DNA of 64,000 nucleotides from Paludibaculum fermentans (GTDB lineage: Bacteria; Acidobacteriota; Terriglobia; Bryobacterales; Bryobacteraceae), in NCBI RefSeq assembly GCF_015277775.1, contig NZ_CP063849.1, positions 2,108,001 through 2,172,000 of the forward strand, written 5' to 3'. A program made the position numbers and the translations under genes. Of the stretch, positions 16,868-25,387 are shown piece by piece (position 1 is the stretch's first letter; each line of letters opens with the position of its first letter). The notes under the pieces were generated by a model, which ran no database searches, was not told the DNA's origin, and saw only the letters and a list, made by a program, of their open reading frames with translations.

Positions 16868-17796
16868 CGCAGGAACCTCTGATCGGCGTTGGAGCCGTGG
16901 ATTCGAATGTGGCACGTCGTACAGTTCCGGAATCGCGGGTCGGCCATATTGTGGGTTGGCGGCGTCAGTTGCACGCCGTCGGCGTCGCGTCCAAACGAAC
17001 CCGCTCCGTTGTGGCACTCCAGGCAGACGGTGAACATGACCGGCCGCTTCAGCATCCTGGCGTTGGCGGTGCCGTGCGGCACGTGGCACGATGCGCAGCC
17101 CTCCACCCTCACTGCCGGGTGCTCAAAGGCGAACGGCCCACGCTTGTCCGTATGGCACTTCAGGCAAGGCTCCTCGTTGTTGAGAGCCGTATCGACCATG
17201 CGCGGCCGGGCGCCCATGCTCCAGTTGGCGGCGTTGGCCCCGTGCGGATTGTGGCAATCCGTACAGTTCATGAAGCCTTCGTTGACGCGGTGCTTGAAAG
17301 GCTGCGAGAACTGCGCCCGCACGTTGCCGTGGCAGCCGTAGCACACCTCGCGCTGCTCCTTGGCCAGCAGGCCCTTCTGCGACTTGGATTTGTGAATCGA
17401 GTGGCAGGAGTTGCAGCCCACGGAGGCCAGCGAGTGCGACGAGCGCCGGATGTTGGCCCGGCCCAGGCTCTCGGCGTGACAGCGCAGGCAGGTATCCAGC
17501 ACCTGCTTGGGCTGCATCACGGAGAAGGCCGAGATCTTCGACTTGTCGCCCTTCGCCGCGACGTGCTCGCTACCCGGACCATGGCAGCCCTCGCAGCCCG
17601 TCTTTTCGGGAGGTTCCTTGCCGCTGCTGATTGTCTTGTAATGCGGATTACGGTAGAAATCGACGGAGAGGCCCGGGTGGCACGTCTTGCACACCGCGCT
17701 GCCCACGTATTGGGAAGCCGCCAGCGTGGTCGCCGCCCCGAGAGAAATCTGTGCCGCCGTCGCCAGCAGCCTGATCCACCAACTGTTGCCCGCCAT
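16864..17796 (-). CDS. Periplasmic decaheme c-type cytochrome (MtrA/PioA/DmsE-like)
   Basis: 310 residues with a signal peptide (WWIRLLATAAQISLGAATTLAA) and exactly ten CxxCH haem-binding motifs: CKTCH, CEGCH, CLRCH, CNSCH, CYGCH, CTDCH, CLKCH, CASCH, CLECH, CTTCH. Their spacing in pairs and the length match MtrA and DmsE (about 310-330 residues), which carry electrons through the outer membrane inside a barrel partner. The partner gene overlaps by four bases. The ATG at 17796 has GAGGT just upstream and starts the signal peptide; a longer in-frame start at 17847 lacks both. No outer-surface multihaem cytochrome (MtrC-like) or inner-membrane quinol oxidase (CymA-like) is seen in the window. 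Confidence 0.92.
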   Translation of the reverse strand: MAGNSWWIRLLATAAQISLGAATTLAASQYVGSAVCKTCHPGLSVDFYRNPHYKTISSGKEPPEKTGCEGCHGPGSEHVAAKGDKSKISAFSVMQPKQVLDTCLRCHAESLGRANIRRSSHSLASVGCNSCHSIHKSKSQKGLLAKEQREVCYGCHGNVRAQFSQPFKHRVNEGFMNCTDCHNPHGANAANWSMGARPRMVDTALNNEEPCLKCHTDKRGPFAFEHPAVRVEGCASCHVPHGTANARMLKRPVMFTVCLECHNGAGSFGRDADGVQLTPPTHNMADPRFRNCTTCHIRIHGSNADQRFLR

Positions 17797-17814
17797 GCCT
17801 ACCTCAATAGACAA

Positions 17815-17845
17815 GGCCGGATCGCGTGCGGAACACGATCCGGCC
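17815..17845. other. Perfect inverted repeat upstream of the decaheme cytochrome
   Basis: A 10-bp perfect stem, GGCCGGATCG with CGATCCGGCC, and an 11-base loop lie between the small barrel gene and the cytochrome gene (minus strand). On the minus strand it is followed by TTGTC, a poor T run, so it may be a partial terminator, an RNA-processing hairpin or an operator. Confidence 0.5.
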
Positions 17846-17896
17846 AAAGTCTCTTAAGTTGTACGCCAGTTCCAGCCGGCGAGCGCCGGGCTTCGC

Positions 17897-18547
17897 CTAC
17901 CAGACGTAGGAGAGGGACACCGTGGGGACGATGTTGAATAGCCAACCGCCCAGGCTCCCGGTGACAGGAGTAATGACGTCCGTGGGCATCTCGTTGAAGT
18001 AGCCGCGAACTTCGCCACGCAACTGCATGTGGGGGCTGAGCGCCACGCGCACGCCGCCGCCGGCCGTCACAATAGGCTTCCACTGGCTGGTGTTCGTCAG
18101 CACAGCCAGGTTGCCCAGCGGCTGCAACGCCACAGCGGACCCGGTGCCCGTGAACTGCTTCATACCGCCGCCCACCAGAAAGTACGGCCGGAACTTGGCT
18201 TCCTTGTTCTTGTTCGTGTAGATGTGCACGTCGTAGTGAATCGCCTGCGAACGGCCGCCCATGGTGTAGCTTTTCCCCAGGCCTGCCAGTTCCATCTGAT
18301 TCGACATGTACGAATACCGGACTTCACCGCCCAGCCGGCCGCCGATCTGGCCGACAAAGCCGCTGAAGCTGTATCCGGGCTTGAACTTGGCGCTGATATC
18401 GCCCGATGGCGTTGTCAGCGTCTTCGAGTTGTACAACGAGGCGCCACCACCCACCCCGACTTCAAAACGTTGTCCGTATGCCACTGACGACATTAGTGTA
18501 ATCATGCCCGCGGCGATCATCAGCGAAACGATCCTGGAACGAAACAT
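17897..18547 (-). CDS. Outer-membrane protein with OmpA/OmpX-like small barrel
   Basis: 216 residues with a Sec signal peptide ending VAYGQ, followed by about eight amphipathic strands (FEVGVGGGASLYNSKTL, GGRLGGEVRYSYM, FRPYFLVGGGMKQF, KPIVTAGGGVRVAL, MQLRGEVRGYF) and a terminal VSLSYVW. The final aromatic residue is the usual barrel-assembly signal. AGGA six bases before the ATG supports the start. It lies 100 bases upstream of the decaheme cytochrome on the same strand, separated by a hairpin, so a shared function is possible but not shown. Confidence 0.82.
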   Translation of the reverse strand: MFRSRIVSLMIAAGMITLMSSVAYGQRFEVGVGGGASLYNSKTLTTPSGDISAKFKPGYSFSGFVGQIGGRLGGEVRYSYMSNQMELAGLGKSYTMGGRSQAIHYDVHIYTNKNKEAKFRPYFLVGGGMKQFTGTGSAVALQPLGNLAVLTNTSQWKPIVTAGGGVRVALSPHMQLRGEVRGYFNEMPTDVITPVTGSLGGWLFNIVPTVSLSYVW

Positions 18548-18630
18548 AGCGATCCTGCTTTTTTTCTTGTTTTAATGTTGATGCGAGCCAGGCCCGTCAC
18601 CCGCTGTGAAGCCTGGCCGAAGTCCTGGCG

Positions 18631-18665
18631 GAAAGGGCAGTGGAGCGGCAACCCACTCCACTGCC
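18631..18665 (-). terminator. Probable terminator after the beta-propeller gene
   Basis: A 10-bp perfect stem (GGCAGTGGAG with CTCCACTGCC) with a 10-base loop, directly after the stop codon of the large beta-propeller gene on the minus strand. The trailing sequence is CTTTC, a short T run, so termination may be incomplete. Confidence 0.55.
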
Positions 18666-18671
18666 ACCGGT

Positions 18672-21600
18672 CTAGTCAATGACTCGGACGTTGACTGAGC
18701 TCGAATACCCACCCTGCTGGATCTGCATGGTCTGATTCATGCCCTTGGGCACCTTGAACGGCACCGTCACCTTGATTTCGTAGACACCCACCTGGCCCGA
18801 TACCAGCTGTGAGGCGACCACCGGCAGTCTGTAGCCGTTGATCGTCACGCTCGGATCGGTCAGCACGACCGGCGCATCCGCCGGAGCCGGCGTACCGGCC
18901 GGAATCTCGGGATTCGTGATACCCATGCCGGTGAGGTAGATCACCAGCTCGTCGTTGCTGCGGATGGGATTCGAAGGAGTCACCACTTCGCCGTTCGAGG
19001 AACGAACCACGGTGGGCACTTCGTAGTCGGCGGCCAGGGTGGTGCGGAACACGCTCGGCGCGTTGGGCAGCACCGTCAGATTGTAGTTGTCGCTGACGCC
19101 GCCGGGCGTCCGCAGCACCATCGTCACATTGCCTTCCGCCTGGAAGGGCAGTTGAGCGTTGATCTGCGTAGGTGAAACCATCAGCATCGGGACAGAGAGC
19201 CCGTTGACCGACAGGCAGCTTTCGCCCAGCGCGGTCGGCAGCGGAATTTCCTTGGTCGCCAGGTTCGTGGCGCTCAGGTTGCTGCCCTGCACGATGATCA
19301 GGCCGCCCGGAGCCACCGCCGTGGTCCTGTCAGCAGCGTTCACCACACGATCGATCTGCGGAATCGCGACGGCTGAGTCGTAGTTCCAGGCCAGAATCGT
19401 GAAGCCGGAGGTCGTCAGGTTCACCAGGGCCGAGCGGTCTGGCAGGGTGGCCAGGGTGCGCGTAAAGACGGCGCCGGTCGAGCCCAGCACGGGAGCTTCC
19501 ACCATCCGCGTGGAATTGCGGCCCATGCCGCTGGCCAGATCGACCCGCTGAATCACGCCAGGGCTGTAGGAATTCGCGGCGCCGGTCCGGTAACCGGTCT
19601 GATCGATGAACACGAAGCCGGAGGAACTGCCCACCGCGGTGTCAAACTCAGCTACGGGCACCAGCGAAGCGTTGAACAATGTGGTGCCGATGACGAACTG
19701 ATTGAAGCTGGAAGCCGCGAACGCGCCGCTCAGGGCCGTGAAGTCCTGCCGCGAAACCGTAAACGCATCCGAGTTCGCGTTGTACAGCAGCACATGCCCG
19801 TCGGACATGGCCGCCATGATCGAACTCCCGTTGGCGGAGGCAACCAGTGCCGTGTTGAGGGCGATGCTGTTTTCGTAGACGCCCAGCGTCGGCAACTCGG
19901 TCGCCGTGCGGCTGAACAGATCCACGCGATCGATAGTGTGTTTGGGGCCGGCAACGCGCGTTGCCGCCAGAATCGCATTGGCCGAAGCCGCCAGCGTGCG
20001 GGGATAGTGCCCGAACGGGAAGCGGATGGGCGCCTGCTGCTCCAGCGTCTCCAGGTCGTAGACATTCGCATACTGCGAATTGTCGTTACCCACCAGCAGC
20101 AGCTTGCGGTCGAACGTCAGCGCCATTGACGTGGGCGTATTGCCCGTGCGCAACGTCGCGATCTGTGTGTAGTTGCTGCCATCGAACACCAGCACCTGGT
20201 TCGTGTCCTGGCGCAGGACGAAGAAGCGGTTGCGGAACGGATCGGCCACGATGTCCACCAGCTTGCCCGGAACATTCTGGAACGTGCCGCGCTGGTCGGG
20301 ATCCTGCAGATTGATCAGCAGCCGGACGGACGAAGGGATGTTCACGGCCGTCGCCGATTTCACCGAGATGGTTGCCGTCAGCGTCCCGCGCTGATTCTGG
20401 AACGAGCTCGGGTCGATGGCCACTTTCACCGTCATCGGCGTTTTGCCGCGGCTGGGCGAAATGCTGACACCAGAAGAGTTGCTCGAAAGCGAAAAGTCGG
20501 TCTGCCCACCGCTGGGATCGACAATCGTGAGTTCCTTGGTAATCACACCCTGGCTGCAGAAGCTGTTGCGGAACACCAGGTCCGGCTGGGCCGCCACGAC
20601 TCTCGGACTGCCGGCCAGATTGCCTACCGGCAGGATCATGACTCCACTCTGCGAGAGTGCGTACATGGTCGACCCGTCGGAGGACAGAATGCCCTTCCCG
20701 GCCAGATGCTCGGGCAGCTTGATCTTTTCGCGGACTGCGAGATTGTCGGCGTCGACGATGGTCAGAACCGGCGCGGGCAGGGTCGTGTCCGGCGTATTGT
20801 TGGTGTTGCCGGAACCGGTGCCCGTATCCGTGGTGGTCACGGCCTCCGGCACTTCGGCGTAAACGATGCCGCGATCGGAATCGATGGCGTGCGAACCAAC
20901 GTCCAGCAGGCCTCTCGGATTCGCAAACTGGTTGGTCACGCTCACACGGTCGAACATCGCCCAGCCGGCCAGGTAATAGGAGCCGTCCCGGGAGACGCTG
21001 ATGGCCCGGGGACCCAGCGGCGGAACCGCCACATATCCACCCGAGCTCACTGTGCGCGTCGAGACGTCATAGGTAAACAGAATTGTGTCCGTGACACCGT
21101 GAATCACCAGACCGTCGCCCGACGCCTGCACCGAGGCGCCCACAATCTCAGTCGGATAATTCGCCGGCGGCTGCGGCAATGTCTTCGCCGTCACACCCGC
21201 GATCGTGTCCAGCACACGCATGGTGCCCAACTCCGGATCGAACAGGAGGAACTGCGAGCTTGTCACAACTAGCGCCTGGCCGTCGATCCCGAAGGCGACG
21301 CCAAACGGCGGGTCAGCCAGGGAGAAGGTCTGCTTCGCCCGGCTGTCCAGCTCAATCACCGAGAGCGCATTGCGCGGAGTGCTCGGAGTCGTGAAATTGC
21401 CGTAGTGCCCTACCACCAGGTAGCGGCCATCCGGCGACAAGGACAGCGAACTCGGCTGCGAGGCCACATTGATCGACCGCGTCAGTTCGCCAGTCTGAGC
21501 CGAAACAACGTCAACCCGGTTCGCGGTGAAGTTCGCAACGTACAACAGGCCGCGAGGTTCATCGAGAACCAGGTCGGCGGAAGCACCTCCGAGCGCAACA

Positions 21601-21680
21601 ACCTTCCCGAAAGTCTGGCCCCAGGCGCTCGTTGCCAGGACCATTCCGATTGCCGCGATCCACCATCTTGACGTACGCAT
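18672..21680 (-). CDS. Large secreted beta-propeller protein with Solibacter-type C-terminal domain
   Basis: 1,002 residues with signal peptide (WWIAAIGMVLATSAWG). Two regions of about 300 residues contain YVTN/NHL-like propeller blades (GLLYVANFTANRVDVVSAQTG, RYLVVGHYGN and similar repeats), separated by an Ig-like strand segment (TIVDPSGGQTDFSLSSNSSGVS). The C-terminal 230 residues (NAADRTTAVAPGGLIIVQGSNL, SVNGLSVPMLMVSPTQINAQLP, DELVIYLTGMGITNP) match the TIGR03437-like Solibacter C-terminal domain found on many exported acidobacterial proteins, possibly for surface attachment. The ATG at 21680 has GGGAGAG upstream and opens the signal peptide. It lies downstream of the Tad genes and could be surface cargo of that system, but this is only positional. 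Confidence 0.88.
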   Translation of the reverse strand: MRTSRWWIAAIGMVLATSAWGQTFGKVVALGGASADLVLDEPRGLLYVANFTANRVDVVSAQTGELTRSINVASQPSSLSLSPDGRYLVVGHYGNFTTPSTPRNALSVIELDSRAKQTFSLADPPFGVAFGIDGQALVVTSSQFLLFDPELGTMRVLDTIAGVTAKTLPQPPANYPTEIVGASVQASGDGLVIHGVTDTILFTYDVSTRTVSSGGYVAVPPLGPRAISVSRDGSYYLAGWAMFDRVSVTNQFANPRGLLDVGSHAIDSDRGIVYAEVPEAVTTTDTGTGSGNTNNTPDTTLPAPVLTIVDADNLAVREKIKLPEHLAGKGILSSDGSTMYALSQSGVMILPVGNLAGSPRVVAAQPDLVFRNSFCSQGVITKELTIVDPSGGQTDFSLSSNSSGVSISPSRGKTPMTVKVAIDPSSFQNQRGTLTATISVKSATAVNIPSSVRLLINLQDPDQRGTFQNVPGKLVDIVADPFRNRFFVLRQDTNQVLVFDGSNYTQIATLRTGNTPTSMALTFDRKLLLVGNDNSQYANVYDLETLEQQAPIRFPFGHYPRTLAASANAILAATRVAGPKHTIDRVDLFSRTATELPTLGVYENSIALNTALVASANGSSIMAAMSDGHVLLYNANSDAFTVSRQDFTALSGAFAASSFNQFVIGTTLFNASLVPVAEFDTAVGSSSGFVFIDQTGYRTGAANSYSPGVIQRVDLASGMGRNSTRMVEAPVLGSTGAVFTRTLATLPDRSALVNLTTSGFTILAWNYDSAVAIPQIDRVVNAADRTTAVAPGGLIIVQGSNLSATNLATKEIPLPTALGESCLSVNGLSVPMLMVSPTQINAQLPFQAEGNVTMVLRTPGGVSDNYNLTVLPNAPSVFRTTLAADYEVPTVVRSSNGEVVTPSNPIRSNDELVIYLTGMGITNPEIPAGTPAPADAPVVLTDPSVTINGYRLPVVASQLVSGQVGVYEIKVTVPFKVPKGMNQTMQIQQGGYSSSVNVRVID

Positions 21681-21730
21681 CGTACTCTCCCTCACTCCAC
21701 AAAAATCGAACAAATTTTATCCGGTCAAAT

Positions 21731-21844
21731 CCAGCGGTCATGGCCCAGCCTCCGGCCTTCCGGCTCTCTCCCGGCCAGAGCCATGCCCCGCTGGATCGCA
21801 TCCAAGTCTTTTGCCTCAAGTTCCGGGTGTACCCGGTTCGAGGC
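21731..21844 (-). promoter_or_regulatory. Structured leader upstream of the beta-propeller gene
   Basis: Two hairpins occupy the gap between the 33-residue membrane peptide and the beta-propeller gene. The larger pairs 21731-21737 with 21788-21794 (CCAGCGG/CCGCTGG) and 21739-21744 with 21780-21785 (CATGGC/GCCATG) around a GC-rich apical region; the smaller (21813-21844) pairs GCCTC with GAGGC and CCGGGT with ACCCGG. Neither ends in a T run on the minus strand. It does not match a riboswitch class I recognise. Confidence 0.45.
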
Positions 21845-21856
21845 CCAGGCAGGAAT

Positions 21857-21958
21857 CTACTCGTCGGATTCCTTGCCCTTGCGGCGCATGATAATGACGC
21901 CGAGAAATACAACGGCCAGAACGGCGCAGGCCACGCGAACGAGTGAAGTCGTTTCCAT
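21857..21958 (-). CDS. 33-residue single-pass membrane peptide downstream of tadC
   Basis: A short open frame: ATG at 21958, TAG at 21857, with a strong Shine-Dalgarno AAGGAGA nine bases upstream. The peptide has a polar N-terminus (METTSLVR), one hydrophobic helix (VACAVLAVVFLGVIIM), and a charged tail RRKGKESDE, giving a positive-inside arrangement with the tail in the cytoplasm. It follows tadC after 75 bases on the same strand. It is not an Flp pilin, since it lacks the pilin signature and prepilin cleavage site. It may be an accessory subunit of the Tad assembly or a regulatory membrane peptide. Codon choice is GC-rich like its neighbours. Confidence 0.7.
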   Translation of the reverse strand: METTSLVRVACAVLAVVFLGVIIMRRKGKESDE

Positions 21959-22033
21959 TTGAGATTTCTCCTTTTCCCTATCCCGCGAACAACCAAATTA
22001 AACTTCGTGAGGCTTCTCTTTGAAAGAGACCAC

Positions 22034-22954
22034 TCACACGCCAGTCATCATGGGGATCAACTCCCGCATGATCTTGACAGCCACCGGTCCAACCGTCACC
22101 ACGAACAATGACGGCAAAATGCAAAAGAAGATCGGGAACACCAGCTTGACGCCCAGCTTGGCCGCCTTCTCCTCGGCGATCTGGCGCGCCTGGACTCGCA
22201 TGAAGTCCGAATGCGCGCGCAAGCTCTGCGCCACGCCCGTACCGAAGCGGTCCGCCTGAATCAGGACGGCGACCAGCTTCTTCAAATCGTCAACAGCCGT
22301 ACGTTCCGCCAGGTTGCGCAACGCTTCCGGACGCCTCTTGCCGGCCTTCAGCTCCAGGTTCACCATGGCGAACTCTTCGCTGATCTCGGGGTGCGCGTGC
22401 TCCAGCTCCTTGGCTACCTGCAGAATGGCCTGATCCAAACCAAGTCCTGACTCCACGCAGACGACCATCAGGTCGAGCGAGTTCGCCAGGCCGCGGCGAA
22501 TCTCTTTCTGCCTGCGCCGCGACATCAGCGACACATACTCGTTCGGCCCGAAGAAGCCCAACCCGGCAGCGGCCAGCACGGCCGCGCCTTTGTTGAAGCC
22601 CTCGGCCGAGGAATTCCAGACCACCGCGGTCATGATGAGCGGCAGGGCCACTCCCAGGACGACCTTTGCTCCGTAGAGCATCCGCAGCGAGTTCGGCCCT
22701 CGCATGCCAGCCCGCATCAGCCGGCGCTGCATCACCGAAACGTCCTTGGGTGACGCCGGCAACACCGTGCCCAGCCGGTTCAGCATGTCCCGGAACACCA
22801 GGCTGGGGTGCGTTGGAATCTCCTCTTCTGAGTTGATGCCGCCGCCCGTCACACGCTCAATCGCTTCCTTCGGCCGCAGCCAGAGCTTCATCCCCAGCAA
22901 TGCGATCCCGATCGCCACCGCCAGAAAGACCACGAAACTGAGAATCATTGCCAT
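22034..22954 (-). CDS. tadC: Tad-pilus inner-membrane platform protein TadC
   Basis: 306 residues with the T2SS GspF-like fold. TM helices are near residues 4-22, about 95-135, and 270-300. The cytoplasmic helical domain carries the family-typical LDLMVVCVESGLGLDQAILQVAKEL and LKKLVAVLIQADRFGTGVAQSLRAHSD. With TadB it forms the inner-membrane platform on which the TadA/CpaF ATPase acts to extrude Flp-type fimbriae. The ATG at 22954 lies three bases after the tadB stop, with GAGGT inside the end of tadB as ribosome-binding site. It is the last conserved Tad gene in the cluster. Confidence 0.92.
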   Translation of the reverse strand: MAMILSFVVFLAVAIGIALLGMKLWLRPKEAIERVTGGGINSEEEIPTHPSLVFRDMLNRLGTVLPASPKDVSVMQRRLMRAGMRGPNSLRMLYGAKVVLGVALPLIMTAVVWNSSAEGFNKGAAVLAAAGLGFFGPNEYVSLMSRRRQKEIRRGLANSLDLMVVCVESGLGLDQAILQVAKELEHAHPEISEEFAMVNLELKAGKRRPEALRNLAERTAVDDLKKLVAVLIQADRFGTGVAQSLRAHSDFMRVQARQIAEEKAAKLGVKLVFPIFFCILPSLFVVTVGPVAVKIMRELIPMMTGV

Positions 22955-22957
22955 GGA

Positions 22958-23935
22958 CTAGACCTCGATATTCACGATCTTCTTGATGATGAGATAGCCG
23001 ATAATCTGCAGCCCGACCGCGCCCAGCGCCATCATGTTGCCCACTTCCTCGCGCACAAAGAAGGTCACATAGTCGGGATTGACCAGGAACATGATTGCCG
23101 CCACCGCGCAAGGGATGGACGAGAGAGCCATGCCCGTCATGCGGCCGTGCGCGCTGATGGCACGGATCTTGCCGCGCAACTTGAACCGTTCGCGGATGAC
23201 GTACGCCAGTTTGTCCAGAATCTCGGCCAGGTTGCCGCCGGTGCGCTTCTGCAGCAGCACCGCCGATACGAAAAAGTGAACGTCCAGCGAAGGCACCCGG
23301 ACAGCCAGCTTCTGCAGCGCCGCATCCAGCGGCAGGCCAAGGTTGTGCTCCTCAAAAGTGCGCCGGAACTCGCCCGCCAGCGGCTCCTGAAACTCACGGT
23401 GCAGCATTTCCAGGGAAACCGAGAACGCGTGCCCGGCTCGCATCGAGCGGGCCACGAATTCCAGACTCTCCGGAAACAGTTCTTCGAACTTGTGCAGGCG
23501 CTGTTTGCGCTTGTGCGTGACGTACATCAACGGCAGGAATCCGGCGGCCAGCGCCGGCAACACGGCCAACGACTGGAAGCGGGCCGGCAGGAACAACCAC
23601 CCCGCGGCGAAGCCGGCCAGGAACAGCGCCAGGCACATGTGGATCAGCCGCGCCACTTTCCATTTCAGGCCCGCCTGGTCCAGCAGCGTCTTCAACCGGT
23701 CCTGCAACTGGTAGCGATGCAAGACCCTCAGGACGTACTTGCCTGTGATCTTGTCCTCTTCCGTGATGAGGGGGATCGCCGACTTGTCGCCCTTCTTGCC
23801 GCGCCCCAGCCGGTTCGTGCCCAGCAGCCGGTTCTTAATCTTGTCCGCATCGGCGCTCTTGAAGGCGTTGGACAGGATCCACCAGCCGCCGGCGACAGCA
23901 GCCCAGATGACAAGAAGGATGAGGATGAAGTTCAT
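22958..23935 (-). CDS. tadB: Tad-pilus inner-membrane platform protein TadB
   Basis: 325 residues: N-terminal TM (residues 3-24), two TMs near 97-140, and two near the C-terminus. The GspF-like cytoplasmic domain includes LEFVARSMRAGHAFSVSLEML, GLPLDAALQKLAVRVP and KRTGGNLAEILDKLAYVIRERFKLRGKIRAISAHGRM, all typical of TadB. It heterodimerises with TadC as the platform for fimbrial assembly. The ATG follows the cpaF stop by five bases with GAGG just upstream. Gene order cpaF-tadB-tadC is the conserved Tad order. Confidence 0.93.
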   Translation of the reverse strand: MNFILILLVIWAAVAGGWWILSNAFKSADADKIKNRLLGTNRLGRGKKGDKSAIPLITEEDKITGKYVLRVLHRYQLQDRLKTLLDQAGLKWKVARLIHMCLALFLAGFAAGWLFLPARFQSLAVLPALAAGFLPLMYVTHKRKQRLHKFEELFPESLEFVARSMRAGHAFSVSLEMLHREFQEPLAGEFRRTFEEHNLGLPLDAALQKLAVRVPSLDVHFFVSAVLLQKRTGGNLAEILDKLAYVIRERFKLRGKIRAISAHGRMTGMALSSIPCAVAAIMFLVNPDYVTFFVREEVGNMMALGAVGLQIIGYLIIKKIVNIEV

Positions 23936-23940
23936 GATCC

Positions 23941-25302
23941 TCAGATCTCCACTACTTCGTCGAACAGGTCAGGCCGCAGGCGAATGCCGGCCGCCAGCAG
24001 CTTCTCGTAGAACTTCGGCCGGATGCCGGTCGCCGCAAAGCGGCCCAGCACGCGTCCCTCGGGCGACAGTCCGCGTTTTTCAAAGACGAAGATGTCCTGC
24101 AGCGTCACGACTTCGCCTTCCATGCCCGTCACCTCGGTAATGTTCGTCACCCGGCGCGAACCATCGCTCAAGCGCGCCGCCTGCACCAGAACGTGCACGG
24201 CGCTGGCGATCTGCTGGCGGATGGAGAGCAGCTGCATGCTGGCGTTGGCCAGCGAAACCATCACTTCCAGACGGCTGATGCCGTCGCGAGGTGAATTGGC
24301 GTGGATGGTGGTCAACGATCCGTCGTGGCCCGTGTTCATGGCCTGCAACATGTCCAGCGCTTCCGCGCCGCGGACTTCGCCAACGACGATCCGGTCCGGA
24401 CGCATACGCAAGCTGTTGATCAACAACTCGCGCTGGCGGACCGCGCCGTGGCCTTCCAGGTTCGGCGGACGCGTTTCGAGGCGGGCCACGTGCGGCTGCT
24501 TCAGCTGCAGTTCGGCCGCGTCCTCAATCGTAATGATGCGTTCCTTGGGATTGATGAAGAAAGAGAGCGCGTTGAGCAGGGTCGTCTTACCGGCGCCCGT
24601 ACCACCAATGATGATGATGTTCAGGTGGGCCTTTACGGCCGCTTCCAGCAGCTCCATCATGCCGCGAGTCAGCGCCTTCTTCTCCACCAGGTCAGCCGGC
24701 ATCAGCTTGTCCTGGGAAAAGCGGCGGATGGACATCAGCGGCCCGTCCAGTGCCAGCGGCGGAATAATCGCGTTGACGCGGCTGCCGTCCAGCAGGCGGG
24801 CGTCGACCATCGGCGTCGATTCGTCAACGCGGCGGCCCACCTGGCTGACAATCTTGTCAATGATGCGCAGCAGGTGCTGGTCGTCGCGGAAGGTGACGCT
24901 GGTCAACTCCAGCAGGCCCTTGCGTTCCACATAGACCTGCTTGCTGCCGTTCACCAGGATGTCCGAGATGGTCGGATCCTGCAGCAGCGGTTCCAGCGGG
25001 CCCAGTCCGAAAACTTCGTCCAGGACCTCTTCGCAGATCTGCTGCTTCTCCAGCGCGCTCAGCAGCGTCGGTTCGCTGTCGATCAGCGAGATCAGCGCCG
25101 AGCGAACCTCACCCCTCACCCGCTGGTTGTCGATTGTCGCCAGCGCTTCGAGGTTGATCTTGTCCAGCAGCTTCCGATGCAGGGTGAACTTGAGTTCCTG
25201 ATACTCCGGCTTCAACGACGATTTGGGCTTCCCGGCATTCTTCAGAAGCCGTTGTTCCCAGGAGATCGGCTGAGCCGGTTTTTGATCCATCGTCGGAATC
25301 AT
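23941..25302 (-). CDS. cpaF: Tad/Flp secretion ATPase CpaF (TadA)
   Basis: 453 residues, a hexameric secretion ATPase of the VirB11/CpaF type powering Flp pilus assembly. The N-terminal domain (residues about 30-210) includes [17 protein letters not shown]. The ATPase domain has Walker [10 protein letters not shown] (233-241), an Asp box ITIEDAAEL (256-265), the arginine-rich [13 protein letters not shown] (300-312) and the His box [12 protein letters not shown] (325-336). Length matches CpaF. The ATG at 25302 has GAGG seven bases upstream; a second ATG 12 bases later is possible. It sits between cpaE and tadB. Confidence 0.95.
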   Translation of the reverse strand: MIPTMDQKPAQPISWEQRLLKNAGKPKSSLKPEYQELKFTLHRKLLDKINLEALATIDNQRVRGEVRSALISLIDSEPTLLSALEKQQICEEVLDEVFGLGPLEPLLQDPTISDILVNGSKQVYVERKGLLELTSVTFRDDQHLLRIIDKIVSQVGRRVDESTPMVDARLLDGSRVNAIIPPLALDGPLMSIRRFSQDKLMPADLVEKKALTRGMMELLEAAVKAHLNIIIIGGTGAGKTTLLNALSFFINPKERIITIEDAAELQLKQPHVARLETRPPNLEGHGAVRQRELLINSLRMRPDRIVVGEVRGAEALDMLQAMNTGHDGSLTTIHANSPRDGISRLEVMVSLANASMQLLSIRQQIASAVHVLVQAARLSDGSRRVTNITEVTGMEGEVVTLQDIFVFEKRGLSPEGRVLGRFAATGIRPKFYEKLLAAGIRLRPDLFDEVVEI

Positions 25303-25387
25303 GCTGGTCCTCTAAGATTCTTTCCGGGCAGCGTCTGCTGCCTACTCCTAATAGATCGGCCACCCTCGCAAAAAACTTGAGAGGCCA

